Positions 35,989 through 44,311 are shown, counted from the first letter of the stretch. The stretch: 60,421 nt of DNA from Mesorhizobium sp. B2-4-3 (GCF_006442815.1 NZ_VFVL01000036.1:1-60421); one strand, 5' to 3'. Program-made: numbers and translations. The notes: a model not told the origin generated them from the letters alone.

Positions 35989-36728
35989 CTCTCACCTGCC
36001 AGGAACCACGCGGCCACCAGGCCGGACAGCGCGCCGGCCGCCACATACCAGGCGCCGGGCACGACGAGATAGACGAGCGCTGCCACCACCAGGCTGACCA
36101 GCCAGGGCCGGGCCGCGGCAAAGCCCTTCCACATGCCGCGAAGCAGCACCAGGAAGACGGCCGGGAAGGCCATTGCAAAGCCGTATGTCTCGACGTCGCC
36201 AAGCACCGGCCCGAGTGCCGCGCCACAAGTCGTGAACGCCACCCAGGCGAGGTAGAAGGGCAAGCCGGCGCCCAGATAGAAAGGCAGGCTGAAGGCCGGC
36301 CGCAGGCCGGAGGCGGCGCGGCGCTGCGCATCGGCCAGGCCCACGGCCCAGCTCTCGTCGCACATCAGGAACAGCGCCGGAAACACCTGTCGCTTCGGCA
36401 AATGTCTGATGAACGGCGCAAGTGCCGCGCCCATCAGGAAATGCCGGCTGTTGACCAGGAAGGTGATGGCGGCGATCAGCAGGATATGCGGCGGCGAGGT
36501 CCAGAGCTGGATGGCCGCGAATTCCGAGCCGCCGGCGAAGTTGAGCCCGGTCATCAGCGGCACCTCGACGACGCCGAGGCCTTTCTGCGAGGCCTGCGCG
36601 CCAAGCACCAGCGCATAGGGGATGATGCCGAGCAGCACCGGCGTCGAGGCGGCGAGCCCACGCCGGAACTCGGCGCCGCGGCCATTGCCGGTTTGCTCCC
36701 CGGCGAGGGCGATCTCGGAAATGCTCAT
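35985..36728 (-). CDS. azlC: AzlC family branched-chain amino-acid exporter subunit
   Basis: A 247-residue membrane protein with the AzlC signature: FRRGLAASTPVLLGIIPYALVLG, FAGGSEFAAIQLW, and NSRHFLMGAALAP. With AzlD it exports branched-chain amino acids or analogues. ATG 36728 is favoured; longer readings translate the divergent promoter. The divergent Lrp gene is its probable regulator, as azlB is for azlCD in Bacillus. Confidence 0.9.
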   Translation of the reverse strand: MSISEIALAGEQTGNGRGAEFRRGLAASTPVLLGIIPYALVLGAQASQKGLGVVEVPLMTGLNFAGGSEFAAIQLWTSPPHILLIAAITFLVNSRHFLMGAALAPFIRHLPKRQVFPALFLMCDESWAVGLADAQRRAASGLRPAFSLPFYLGAGLPFYLAWVAFTTCGAALGPVLGDVETYGFAMAFPAVFLVLLRGMWKGFAAARPWLVSLVVAALVYLVVPGAWYVAAGALSGLVAAWFLAGER

Positions 36729-36841
36729 GACTTTGCCTTCGGCTGGCCTCGCGGTCGCCGTTCTCCCGGTCGGTTGTCGGTTATCGGTTCCCGGACCATA
36801 GCCGAAACGCCCGGAAATCGGGTTGCGAAGATACGCCGTTT

Positions 36842-36858
36842 CTGCAAATATTTGGCAG
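36842..36858. promoter_or_regulatory. Lrp-type dyad between azlC and lrp
   Basis: CTGCAAATATTTGGCAG is a near-perfect palindrome centred on AAATATTT, the usual shape of Lrp/AsnC sites. It lies 40 bases upstream of the lrp start and in the azlC promoter region. Confidence 0.55.
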
Positions 36859-36897
36859 TAGATGGCGCGTTTTGATAGAAGGTTGGAATCTGACACC

Positions 36898-37356
36898 ATG
36901 AAGCTGGATGAGATCGACAGGCGCATCCTGCGCGCCTTGCAGCGCGACGGGCGCATGGCCAACAACGATCTAGCCAGGGAGGTGGGCCTTTCGCCGTCGC
37001 CCTGCCTGCGCCGCGTCAAGCTCTTGGAGGAGGCCGGCGTCATCGATCGCTATGTCGCGGTTCTCAATCCGGCCAAGATCGGCCGCGGCCAGACCTTCTT
37101 CACCCGCATCTGGCTGAAGCAGCAGGACGAGGACACGATCGAGCATTTCGCCGCCGAGGTGGCGAAGTTCCCGGAGGTGATGGAGTGCTATCTGATGCTG
37201 GGCGACTGCGACGCCATGGTGCGGATCGTCGCCGCCGGCATCGACGACTACCGCCGCTTCCAGTCGGAGCATCTGAGCCGCATCAGGGGCGTGCAGAACG
37301 TCAAGACGGACGTGCCCAGCCAGACGATCAAGCAGACGTCCGAGATGCCGCTGTAG
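36898..37356 (+). CDS. Lrp/AsnC family regulator (azl-associated)
   Basis: A 152-residue Lrp/AsnC protein starting MKLDEIDRRILRALQRDGRM; helix-turn-helix LAREVGLSPSPCLRRVKLLEEAG, RAM domain with MLGDCDAMVRIVAAG. ATG 36898 fits the family; ATG 36862 would add 12 atypical residues. Divergent from azlCD, which it probably controls in response to an amino acid. Confidence 0.88.
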   Translation: MKLDEIDRRILRALQRDGRMANNDLAREVGLSPSPCLRRVKLLEEAGVIDRYVAVLNPAKIGRGQTFFTRIWLKQQDEDTIEHFAAEVAKFPEVMECYLMLGDCDAMVRIVAAGIDDYRRFQSEHLSRIRGVQNVKTDVPSQTIKQTSEMPL

Positions 37357-37364
37357 GACATTCG

Positions 37365-37588
37365 CCTTCTCCCCTTGTGGGGTGAGAAGTGGTCCGCGTT
37401 AGCGGACGAAAGCCAATTGCTTGGCTTTCGAGCTTCGAACGCCCTGAGCCTGCGAAGGGCCGGGCGGTGGCCGCGAAGCGGCCGGATGAGGGGTGCTCCA
37501 GGGAAAGCAGGCGTTTCACTCCGCTGGAACACCCCTCATCCGTCTCGGCGCTGCGCGCCGATCCACCTTCTCCCACAAGGGGAGAAGG
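37365..37588. repeat. Intergenic repeat, family B copy 3
   Basis: Outer arms CCTTCTCCCCTTGTGG and CCACAAGGGGAGAAGG, inner arms CCGGATGAGGGGTG and CACCCCTCATCCG. About 45 extra bases (GCGGACGAAAGCCAATTG region) are inserted in the left arm relative to 6463-6606. It separates the lrp gene from the convergent stress operon. Confidence 0.8.
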
Positions 37589-37596
37589 GGAAACTG

Positions 37597-37914
37597 TCAA
37601 TGATGCGCGCGCTCCGCGTTCCGTTTGCGCGTCGCAGCCGCTTTCTTGGCCGACGCCGAACGCGCGGCCGTGGTGCGCTCTCCGGACGCGTTTCCGCCCA
37701 TCCTGCCGCCCTTGTGCGCCGCGGGATTGCCGGTGTGCTTGCCGCGGCCCGAGCCGCCTTCCTTCTTGCCGCCGGCGTCGTCCTTGTTGACGGTCGCCCA
37801 GGCCCGCCGCTCGGCTTCCTGTTCGGACACGCCGCGCTTCTCGTAGCCTTCGGCGATGTGGTCGGCCTTGCGTTCCTGCTTGCCGGTGTATTTCGATTTG
37901 TCGCCACGTGGCAT
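37597..37914 (-). CDS. Small basic stress-type protein
   Basis: A 105-residue very basic protein: MPRGDKSKYTGKQERKADHIAEGYEKRGVSEQEAERRAW (as KADHIAEGYEKRGVSEQEAE), then a Gly/Lys-rich middle and an Ala/Lys/Arg tail (SASAKKAAATRKRNAER). Relatives in rhizobia are often labelled plasmid-stabilisation-like without evidence. DNA binding or stress protection is plausible. Fourth gene of a minus-strand operon that starts at 38904 with an EcfG-type promoter. Confidence 0.65.
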   Translation of the reverse strand: MPRGDKSKYTGKQERKADHIAEGYEKRGVSEQEAERRAWATVNKDDAGGKKEGGSGRGKHTGNPAAHKGGRMGGNASGERTTAARSASAKKAAATRKRNAERAHH

Positions 37915-37949
37915 TTGCTCGCTCCTTGTCGCGCTGAGTGTATTCGGCC

Positions 37950-38147
37950 TCAGGAACCCTTCTTCTTAGCGACGTCGCCGAGGTCGGACCGTTCCGGATC
38001 CTTGTTGTTCTCGCCGGCCGCGTCGCGGTTCCTGTCGGGATCGTCCTTCGGCCTCAGATAACCGCGTGGGCGGTTGCCCTTCGGGCCCTCCCAGCGCGGC
38101 CATTGCTCGGTTGTGCCGGCCCGTCCCGGACGTGGTTCGTTGCTCAT
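37950..38147 (-). CDS. Small hydrophilic protein
   Basis: A 65-residue Pro/Arg/Asp-rich protein (MSNEPRPGRAGTTEQWPRWEG), predicted unstructured. No family recognised. Third gene of the stress operon, 31 bases after its neighbour and 35 before the next. Confidence 0.5.
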   Translation of the reverse strand: MSNEPRPGRAGTTEQWPRWEGPKGNRPRGYLRPKDDPDRNRDAAGENNKDPERSDLGDVAKKKGS

Positions 38148-38178
38148 GGTCTGCCTCGCTTTCGATTTGTAGGGAGGG

Positions 38179-38397
38179 TCAGCCCTCCGCCTTCATGGTC
38201 CGTGCGATCTCGAGCAGCTTGGCGCGGTCGTGTCCGTGCTCGTGGATCAATTCGCGCGCCTGCTTCGGCGACAGATCGGTGTTCTCCGCCAGGAAGCGCA
38301 CGTCGGGATCGTCGCCGCCCTTGGTGGGCAGCTTGCTCGTCCGAGGCGCGTGGGCGGCGCCGGGGCGATGCGGGATGTTATCGTTAGCCTGGGGCAT
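38179..38397 (-). CDS. Small conserved protein, unknown function
   Basis: A 72-residue protein with a disordered N-terminal third and a helical C-terminal half (LSPKQARELIHEHGHDRAKL) resembling a UBA- or helix-turn-helix-like bundle. Second gene of the operon, 18 bases after the 38904-38416 gene. Confidence 0.55.
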   Translation of the reverse strand: MPQANDNIPHRPGAAHAPRTSKLPTKGGDDPDVRFLAENTDLSPKQARELIHEHGHDRAKLLEIARTMKAEG

Positions 38398-38415
38398 TGC
38401 AGGCCTCCTTCGGTT

Positions 38416-38904
38416 TCAGCTTGCCGACTGCCTGCGGCGTGCTTTCTTCTTGCGGCGCAGCACCTCGTCTGTGCCGACGGTCTCCTTCGAACCGCCGGTG
38501 ATCGCGGTCGAGACCACGGCTGGCGGATCGCTTGCCGGAAAGGAGTCCTCGAGGCCGGACTGCAACTGCTCTTCCAGCGTGTCCGGGTTCTCCGAACGGC
38601 CTTCTGCTCGCCGACCATCGATCTCTTCCAGATCGTGCTTGGCGTCGGGATGCTCCCGCACGTTGCGCAGCGTCGACACGACGAGCTCGACCGCGAATTC
38701 CTTCATCGCCTCGCCATGCGCAGCGGCAACGTCCGTCTCCTCGATGAGGCGCACCAGCGTTTGTTCGAGCTTGTCCAATTCGCGCATGCCTTGGCAAAGC
38801 GCCAGTTTCTGCGCCAGCGAATGGATCAGCAACGGACCGAAGGTCGAATAGGCCTGCATGCGGGTCTCATCGACGCGTTCGGGATGAAGTGTACGCAAGG
38901 ACAT
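38416..38904 (-). CDS. Hypothetical stress-operon protein with SFPASDPP motif
   Basis: A 162-residue protein: helical N-terminal half (MSLRTLHPERVDETRMQAYS), then a segment LEDSFPASDPPAVV. The DSFPASDPP motif is shared by many small alphaproteobacterial stress proteins of unknown role. Ends in a lysine/arginine tail. First gene of the four-gene operon; preceded by GGAAC-N18-TT at 38967-38991. Confidence 0.6.
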   Translation of the reverse strand: MSLRTLHPERVDETRMQAYSTFGPLLIHSLAQKLALCQGMRELDKLEQTLVRLIEETDVAAAHGEAMKEFAVELVVSTLRNVREHPDAKHDLEEIDGRRAEGRSENPDTLEEQLQSGLEDSFPASDPPAVVSTAITGGSKETVGTDEVLRRKKKARRRQSAS

Positions 38905-38966
38905 TGGTGCCTCCGTTGAACATCCTGCGGCGACGGCTTCGCTTGAGGCGGCCGAGCCCTTAGGGG

Positions 38967-38991
38967 AACTGGAGGACGAGGAAGAGGTTCC
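38967..38991 (-). promoter_or_regulatory. EcfG/RpoE2-type promoter
   Basis: On the minus strand GGAAC (38991-38987), exactly 18 bases, then TT within GTTCC. This equals the general-stress sigma-factor consensus of rhizobia (GGAAC-N18/19-TT). It lies 63 bases upstream of the first gene of the stress operon. Confidence 0.7.
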
Positions 38992-39057
38992 ATCCCCGGC
39001 TGGAAGTCGCGGGACAGGAAAATGGCGTCCGCGTTTTTGCGGACGCCATTTTTGAAC

Positions 39058-39258
39058 TCAGCGCTGACCGCCCTTGCGACCAGCCTCGGAGGCGCGTTGG
39101 CGGTCTTCGGCGAAGTTGCCGCTGCCGCCTCGATGCTGACCCATGTTGCGGTCCTCGGCCTGCTGCTGACCGCTGCCGCGATGCTGGTCTTCGCGGTTCT
39201 TGTGGCTCTGCTGGCCGGCCTTGACGTGCTGTTCGTGGGTTCCGCCTTGATTGGGCAT
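39058..39258 (-). CDS. KGG-domain stress protein
   Basis: A 66-residue hydrophilic protein rich in Gln, Gly and Arg; the end SGNFAEDRQRASEAGRKGGQ is the KGG/GsiB-like stress repeat. Predicted intrinsically disordered desiccation- or stress-protective protein. ATG 39258. An EcfG-type promoter lies 75 bases upstream. Confidence 0.75.
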   Translation of the reverse strand: MPNQGGTHEQHVKAGQQSHKNREDQHRGSGQQQAEDRNMGQHRGGSGNFAEDRQRASEAGRKGGQR

Positions 39259-39332
39259 GTCAAATTCTCCGTTGGTTCGGATTTTTCTTGAGGGTGAATT
39301 CAAGGATGCGTCCAACATCCCTGAGTAAGGGG

Positions 39333-39357
39333 AACAGGCGCCGGCAATCGATGTTCC
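39333..39357 (-). promoter_or_regulatory. EcfG/RpoE2-type promoter
   Basis: Minus-strand GGAAC (39357-39353), 18 bases, TT (39334-39333) in GTTCC. Drives the KGG-domain gene. Between this site and 39584 I see no other gene or signal. Confidence 0.7.
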
Positions 39358-39584
39358 GGCCGAAACATTTCGTGACTGGGTCGGACTGAAGTCCGATCCG
39401 GCCAGCGCATTGGGCTGGCTTGTGCAACCAAATCTCTTTTTGCGAATTGGTGAGCGGCCGACGAGAAAGCCCCCTCCATCGCCGGCTATCATGGTGCCCG
39501 CCGGTCAGCCCCGCGCAATTCCGGCGGGCACCGATATCGATAAACAAGAAGGCCGCGCAGTCGGCTTCGGAGCGAGACGACGTT

Positions 39585-39809
39585 TTGACCTATATCTCTG
39601 CAAAACCCGCCCGGCAGGATGCCGAAAGCCTGCCTGCCAACGACAACCAGCGTAGCACCCCTGCCGACCTTTCCTTCCTCGATGTCATCAACGACGAGGA
39701 CGAGGTCGCCGACATTGCCAGGCGCGCGGAGCGTCTCGGCCATGCCACGCTCATTGCGATGGCGATCGGCCTGACGGCCCTGCCGCTGCTCTGCCTGATG
39801 CTGATGTGA
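39585..39809 (+). CDS. Small membrane protein
   Basis: A 74-residue protein with a hydrophilic, acidic N-terminus (SFLDVINDEDEVADIARRAE) and one C-terminal transmembrane helix (TLIAMAIGLTALPLLCLMLM). The TTG start is provisional, behind GGAG. No family recognised. Confidence 0.45.
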   Translation: MTYISAKPARQDAESLPANDNQRSTPADLSFLDVINDEDEVADIARRAERLGHATLIAMAIGLTALPLLCLMLM

Positions 39810-39864
39810 GCCAAGCCGACCGGCCACTTGGCCGGCCGGCGCCATCTGCCGGAAAGGAGTGTCT

Positions 39865-40758
39865 CTATCTTCCGGAAAAGAAGGCGTCGAGCGTGGCCGC
39901 CGTTTCGATCGGCGACTCCTCCGGAAAGAAGTGACCGCCGGGCATCGCCCCGCCGCTGGCATCGTCGGCCCAGTTCCGCCATATGCCCAGCGGTCCGTCT
40001 TCGTCCCGATACCATTCGGCCAGCGCCCCATGCTCGCTCCACAGCGCCAGCACGGGGCAGGATATGCGCCGGCCGGCCTCCCGGTCCGCATGGTCGTGCA
40101 CACGGTCGAGCGAAGCCGCCGCGCGATACTCTTCGCAGATGGCGTGGATATGCGCCGGATCGCGCAGTGCTTCCACATAAGCCCGCCGCACACCGGGCGG
40201 GAACGCATCGGCTGCGGATCCCCAGCCGGAAAGCGCATTGTCGACGATTGCTTCGGCTGCTGCCGCCAGTATCGTCTCCGGCAGCGGCTCGGGCTGCGCC
40301 AGCAGCGACCATGGCCAAAAGCTTAGCGCCAGCCTGGCATCTGCCCGGTCCCAGACCTCCGCGGTAGGGACGATGTCGAGCACCGCGAGCTTCTCGACGC
40401 GGTCGGGATGATCGAGCGCCAGCCGGTAGGCGACGCGCCCGCCGCGATCATGGCCGGCGACCAGGAAACGTTTGAAGCCGAGTTCTTCCATCAGCACGAC
40501 CATGTCGGCAGCCATGGCGCGCTTGCCGTAGGGCGCGTGGTCGGCGGCCGATGGCGCGCAGGAGCTTTGCCCATAACCGCGCAGATCGGCACAGACGACG
40601 GTGAAATCCCGCGCCAAGCTGGGCGCCACGTCGCGCCACATCGCATGCGTCTCGGGAAAGCCGTGCAGCAGGAGCAGGCCGGGCCCGCTGCCGCCATGGC
40701 GGGCGAAGATACGCGCCTCGCCGGTGTCGATTTCCAATGTGTCAAAATCGGCGAACAT
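39865..40758 (-). CDS. Alpha/beta hydrolase, haloacetate-dehalogenase-like
   Basis: A 297-residue alpha/beta hydrolase very similar in motif to fluoroacetate dehalogenase. Nucleophile Asp104 with Arg105 and Arg108 (GHDRGGRVAYR), Asp128 (AVLDIVP), Tyr211 (CEEYRAA) and His276 (GGHFFPEE) are all kept. The halide-pocket pair that is His-Trp in the characterised Rhodopseudomonas enzyme is Pro149-Trp150 here (FWPWSLLAQP). It probably cleaves a carbon-halogen or ester bond; defluorination is uncertain. Monocistronic. Confidence 0.82.
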   Translation of the reverse strand: MFADFDTLEIDTGEARIFARHGGSGPGLLLLHGFPETHAMWRDVAPSLARDFTVVCADLRGYGQSSCAPSAADHAPYGKRAMAADMVVLMEELGFKRFLVAGHDRGGRVAYRLALDHPDRVEKLAVLDIVPTAEVWDRADARLALSFWPWSLLAQPEPLPETILAAAAEAIVDNALSGWGSAADAFPPGVRRAYVEALRDPAHIHAICEEYRAAASLDRVHDHADREAGRRISCPVLALWSEHGALAEWYRDEDGPLGIWRNWADDASGGAMPGGHFFPEESPIETAATLDAFFSGR

Positions 40759-40798
40759 GCTTGCCTCCGGCGAGATGCGACGCTGAGGACCAACGGTC

Positions 40799-41029
40799 TC
40801 AGTTCCGGGTCGAGTCCAGCGTCAGCGACGCCTCGAATATCTGCTCTTTCGCGGTACGCAGCTTCACGGTGATCTTCAACTGTTCGGTCCCGGGCGCCTC
40901 GTAGCGGGCAATGTCCTGCAGGATGCGCAACGCTTCAAGACGGGCGCGCTCGCGGTTGGCAAAAAGCTGCCCCTGGTCGTCAACCTGGCCATGCTTGGTG
41001 TTATAGAGGTCAAAATAAAAGCGTTCCAT
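40799..41029 (-). CDS. DUF6894 family protein
   Basis: A 76-residue protein of the rhizobial DUF6894 type: MERFYFDLYNTKHGQVDDQGQ, then ANRERARLEALRILQDIA and an amphipathic strand end. Function unknown. The ATG at 41029 aligns with the family start. An EcfG-type promoter lies at 41061-41085. Confidence 0.75.
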   Translation of the reverse strand: MERFYFDLYNTKHGQVDDQGQLFANRERARLEALRILQDIARYEAPGTEQLKITVKLRTAKEQIFEASLTLDSTRN

Positions 41030-41060
41030 CGATGAAGCACTCCAGGCGTTTGGCAAGTTC

Positions 41061-41085
41061 AATCCCTGGCCGCGATCATGGTTCC
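41061..41085 (-). promoter_or_regulatory. EcfG/RpoE2-type promoter, weaker
   Basis: Minus-strand GGAAC (41085-41081), 18 bases, TT (41062-41061). The -10 reads ATT, not GTT. It is 32 bases upstream of the DUF6894 start. Confidence 0.5.
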
Positions 41086-41193
41086 AAGCGATTGATCCTG
41101 AGGGGAAATCCCCAGCGTGCCGGCGCTTGCCGCGCGGCCGCCTGCAACCGGCCCAGCCCTGCAGCGTTAGCTGTTGCGCATGGAGAACCGCGG

Positions 41194-41913
41194 ATGCTGG
41201 AATCGCTCTACCTCAACCTCGGCCAGCATGACGCCCTGTCGGAAGAAGAAAAGGCGCTGCTCGCCGGCGCCATGTCGCTCGAAGGATACGTCGCCGCGGG
41301 CGAGGATATCGTCACGGAAGGTACGCGGCCGATCTACAGCACGCTGATCCTCGACGGGCTTGCCGCCCGCTACAAGGTGCTGGAGGATGGCGGACGCCAG
41401 TTCACCTCGCTGCAGGTCGCCGGCAATTTCGTCGACCTGCACGCCTTCCTGCTTAAGACGATGGATCATGGCATCGTCGCGCTGTCGCCTTGCCACGTGC
41501 TGGCCGCCGAGCACGGCAAGCTGAAGACGATCACCGAGCAGGCGCCGCACCTCACCCGGCTGTTGTGGCTCGACACGCTGGTCGATGGCGCCATTCACCG
41601 CGAATGGATCGTGGCCATGGGCCGGCGTTCCAAGACCTCCCACCTCGCGCATCTGATTTGCGAGCTGTTCGTCAGGCTGCGGGCGGTGAAAAAGACCCGC
41701 GAGATGAGCTTCCATCTGCCGCTGTCGCAAGCCGAGCTCGCCGACGTGCTCGGCCTCTCCGTCGTCCATATGAACCGGGTCATCGGCACGCTTCGCCGCA
41801 TGAACGTGGTCAACTGGACGAACCATATGATCACGATCCTCGACTGGGAGCGGCTGGTTGCGATCGCCGAATTCGATCCAACCTATCTCAGCATGACGCG
41901 CGAGCCGAGATAG
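41194..41913 (+). CDS. Crp/Fnr family transcriptional regulator
   Basis: A 239-residue regulator: N-terminal cyclic-nucleotide-binding fold (about 15-120; DIVTEGTRPIYSTLILDGLAARYK in parts, e.g. EDIVTEGTRP), C-terminal winged helix (LPLSQAELADVLGLSVVHMNRVIGTLR, e.g. SQAELADVLGLSVVHMNRVI). No Fnr-type cysteine cluster at the N-terminus, so it is not an oxygen sensor of the classic type. ATG 41194 behind GGAG. Its effector is not predictable. Confidence 0.85.
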   Translation: MLESLYLNLGQHDALSEEEKALLAGAMSLEGYVAAGEDIVTEGTRPIYSTLILDGLAARYKVLEDGGRQFTSLQVAGNFVDLHAFLLKTMDHGIVALSPCHVLAAEHGKLKTITEQAPHLTRLLWLDTLVDGAIHREWIVAMGRRSKTSHLAHLICELFVRLRAVKKTREMSFHLPLSQAELADVLGLSVVHMNRVIGTLRRMNVVNWTNHMITILDWERLVAIAEFDPTYLSMTREPR

Positions 41914-41917
41914 GCAT

Positions 41918-42217
41918 CTAGCTGCGCGGGGTCTTGGAGCGCGACCACAGCTCGTCCAGCATGGTAAGCGCGGCACTCGGCCGAGCAGGCCGCAGCAGGC
42001 CTTGCTGCGCGGCGACCTTCTTGAAGGCGGCAAAGGCGATGGCCGGACGGCAGGTGCCGGCGATCGCGTCGTCCACCAGCCGGGCCGCTTCGAGATAGGC
42101 TGGCGCCTCCTTGTTCTTCCATGCGCCTCCGAGCGCCTTCTTGGCCTCGGCGACGGTGGTGACCACCATCGTGCCGCCGCTGACGAAGCGTATGGTGAGG
42201 GGCAGGAAACGGCTCAT
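41918..42217 (-). CDS. DUF982 family protein
   Basis: A 99-residue DUF982 protein: TTVAEAKKALGGAWKNKEAPAYLEAARLVDDAIAGTCRPAIAFAAFKKVA matches the helical family core. Two tandem paralogues lie at 47001-47612. Function unknown; the family is largely rhizobial. Convergent with the Crp/Fnr gene. Confidence 0.75.
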   Translation of the reverse strand: MSRFLPLTIRFVSGGTMVVTTVAEAKKALGGAWKNKEAPAYLEAARLVDDAIAGTCRPAIAFAAFKKVAAQQGLLRPARPSAALTMLDELWSRSKTPRS

Positions 42218-42223
42218 CGGTCT

Positions 42224-42325
42224 TCACAATCCGAGCCATGCGCGCCTGCGCCAGGCAAGACCGACAAACGGCGCGGCCGTGATCACGGCGGCGGCGAGGA
42301 TAAAAAGCGGGCTGTTCGTACGCAT
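42224..42325 (-). CDS. Possible microprotein with one membrane helix
   Basis: A 33-residue frame, MRTNSPLFILAAAVITAA..., with a single hydrophobic segment and a basic C-terminus. It ends seven bases before the DUF982 start and could be its upstream partner. There is no strong ribosome site, so confidence is low; an in-frame ATG at 42334 would add three residues. Confidence 0.35.
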   Translation of the reverse strand: MRTNSPLFILAAAVITAAPFVGLAWRRRAWLGL

Positions 42326-42424
42326 GGATTGCATGTTTCGCCGTAAAAATTGCGGATGGCCGTAAACGATGACTCCGCCAGTCGGTTGCATCCGGCCGGC
42401 TGGTCCGAGGCTTCAAACCTGAGA

Positions 42425-42601
42425 CTACATATTGCTCGCGGGCCGGGCCGGCGGCGCCGGGCGGTGCGGCGGACGTAGGCGCGGCCGGAGCGGCACCTCG
42501 GCCAGCGAAGCTCGGATCACCCTGACGGGGACTGGCGGCGCTGCGGCGCGCCTGCGCAGCATTGCGGCCGAGAGACTGCCGATGAGAGTTCGAAAGTCCA
42601 T
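42425..42601 (-). CDS. Small Pro/Arg-rich protein
   Basis: A 58-residue frame starting MDFRTLIGSLSAAMLRRRAA and ending in a proline-rich basic tail (RPPHRPAPPARPASNM). ATG 42601 has a good AGGAG seven bases upstream, which is the main support. No family recognised. Divergent from the SDR at 42761. Confidence 0.45.
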   Translation of the reverse strand: MDFRTLIGSLSAAMLRRRAAAPPVPVRVIRASLAEVPLRPRLRPPHRPAPPARPASNM

Positions 42602-42760
42602 GGGACTTCTCCTGAAGAGTCCCCCCAACGACGAAGCGTTAGCACCACGGCCGGGCGGCCGCATTTAACTTTGATATATGCCCAAGCGTCCCGGCGCAGC
42701 GCGGCGAACCGGGGCCAACCTTTTCCCTTGGCATGCGTTGTCCTGTGAAAGGAGACCACG

Positions 42761-43780
42761 ATGCCGACCAGCAGCCGAACGAAAACCGCCACGGCCAAGA
42801 AATCGGCCACCGGCAAGAAGACAGACACGGCGGAGACCGCGCGCAGACAGCGCGGCGTCCAGCGCAAGGTCGATGCAATGGACCGCAGCAAGCCGAAGCC
42901 GAAAGCCCCGGGCGCCATGCAGGCCGGCGCGCGCAGATACCCCACGCCGCCTTTCCCCAGGCAGCATTATCCCAAGCCCGGCGAGGAATGGGCGCTCGAG
43001 CCGGCGCCGCTTTACGACGCGCCGTTCTGGCAAGGGTCGGGCAAGCTCAAGGACAAGGTCGCGCTGGTCACCGGCGGCGATTCCGGCATCGGCCGCGCGG
43101 TGGCTGTGCTGTTCGCACGCGAGGGCGCCAATGTCGCCATCGTCTATCTCGGCGAGGACCGCGATGCCAAGGCGACGAAGCAAGCGATCGAGGCGGAGGG
43201 CAGGCGCTGCATCACCTTGCGCGGCGACGTCGCCAAACGCGCCTTCTGCCGCAAGGCGGTGGGTGAGACGGTCAAGGCCTTCGGCAAACTGGACGTGCTG
43301 GTCAACAACGCGGCCTTCCAGGTCCACTCGGCCGACTTCGCCGATCTCACCGAAGCGCATTTCGACACCACGCTGAAGACCAATCTCTACGGATATTTCC
43401 ACATGGCGCAGGAAGCTGTGCCGCACATGAAACCGGGTTCGGCGATCGTCAACACCGGTTCGGTCACCGGCATCGAGGGTTCGAAGGAACTAATCGACTA
43501 CTCGATGACCAAGGGGGGCATTCACGCCTTCACCCGCGCGCTTTCCGGCAACCTGATCTCAAAGGGCATCCGCGTCAACGCAGTGGCGCCCGGACCGGTC
43601 TGGACGCCGCTCAATCCCTCCGAGAAGGAAGCGGACGACGTCTCGCAGTTCGGCGCCAGGACGCCGATGAAGCGGCCCGCCCAGCCGGAGGAGATCGCGC
43701 CGGCCTATGTGTTCCTCGCCTCGCCGCAATGCTCCAGCTACATCACCGGCGAGATCCTGCCGATCATTGGGGGTTACTGA
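42761..43780 (+). CDS. SDR oxidoreductase, YghA/GSP39 type
   Basis: A 339-residue SDR with a long Lys/Thr/Pro-rich N-terminal extension (about 1-95, including PFPRQHYPKPGEEW) that is characteristic of the YghA/general-stress-protein-39 group. Cofactor motif TGGDSGIGRA, NNAA, then GSVTGIEG and the catalytic YSMTK. Probable aldehyde or alcohol dehydrogenase made under stress. AAAGGAG ribosome site. A CGAAC-N18-TT sequence upstream is a poor EcfG match. Confidence 0.88.
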   Translation: MPTSSRTKTATAKKSATGKKTDTAETARRQRGVQRKVDAMDRSKPKPKAPGAMQAGARRYPTPPFPRQHYPKPGEEWALEPAPLYDAPFWQGSGKLKDKVALVTGGDSGIGRAVAVLFAREGANVAIVYLGEDRDAKATKQAIEAEGRRCITLRGDVAKRAFCRKAVGETVKAFGKLDVLVNNAAFQVHSADFADLTEAHFDTTLKTNLYGYFHMAQEAVPHMKPGSAIVNTGSVTGIEGSKELIDYSMTKGGIHAFTRALSGNLISKGIRVNAVAPGPVWTPLNPSEKEADDVSQFGARTPMKRPAQPEEIAPAYVFLASPQCSSYITGEILPIIGGY

Positions 43781-43796
43781 CCATCAGGAGGATCCC

Positions 43797-44102
43797 ATGA
43801 AGAAAGCACTTTTCATTGCAGCCCTGACGCTGATCCCGGTGATGCCTGCAGCGGCGCAGACCGCCGCCCAGCCGAAGGATCAACTGACGCAGGACTGCCA
43901 GGTCAAGCCCGACGCCAACGATCAGGCGCAAAAACAGAAGCAGCAAGCCGATACGGATGAGCTGTCGAAGCAACTCGGCAATTGCGGCGGCGTCCTCAAG
44001 CCGCCGCCGACCGGCGACCAGAACGCGACGACACCACCGCCGACCGGCAATGACATGCCCGTGATCAAGCCGGGCGAAGTGCCGCCTCAGACGGGTCAAT
44101 GA
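43797..44102 (+). CDS. Secreted Pro/Gln-rich protein
   Basis: A 101-residue protein with a signal peptide (MKKALFIAALTLIPVMPAAAQ). The mature part is low-complexity (KQKQQADTDELSKQLGNCGG, PPPTGDQN) with two cysteines. Not recognised. ATG 43797 with AGGAGG, 16 bases after the SDR stop, so cotranscribed. Confidence 0.6.
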   Translation: MKKALFIAALTLIPVMPAAAQTAAQPKDQLTQDCQVKPDANDQAQKQKQQADTDELSKQLGNCGGVLKPPPTGDQNATTPPPTGNDMPVIKPGEVPPQTGQ

Positions 44103-44125
44103 GACCCGTCTTCAACAACAAGGGT

Positions 44126-44311
44126 TCAATGCTTGCGCTTCTCGCCTTCGGTCACCTTGACGGCCGGCAAGTTGTGGGCCTCACGTATCATCTGCAATGC
44201 CTCCTCACGCGTGAGGCCGCACTTGCGGGCAAAATAGGCCGCTTCGAGGATATCGGCGTCGGAAGCTGCCGAAACACTGGAAGCCGACCGTCTGTGCTTC
44301 TTCTTGGCCAT
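44126..44311 (-). CDS. Small DUF3606-like protein
   Basis: A 61-residue basic protein: MAKKKHRRSASSVSAASDAD then a helix pair (ILEAAYFARKCGLTREEALQ) similar to the DUF3606 fold. Function unknown. Convergent with the secreted Pro/Gln-rich gene. Confidence 0.6.
   Translation of the reverse strand: MAKKKHRRSASSVSAASDADILEAAYFARKCGLTREEALQMIREAHNLPAVKVTEGEKRKH

Noticed and set aside
39022..39291. Hydrophobic 89-residue plus-strand frame
   Set aside because: It is exactly antisense to the KGG stress gene, whose family motif and promoter are clear.
42740..42765. EcfG promoter before the YghA-type SDR
   Set aside because: The best fit is CGAAC-N18-TT, with one mismatch at a key position; not strong enough to list.
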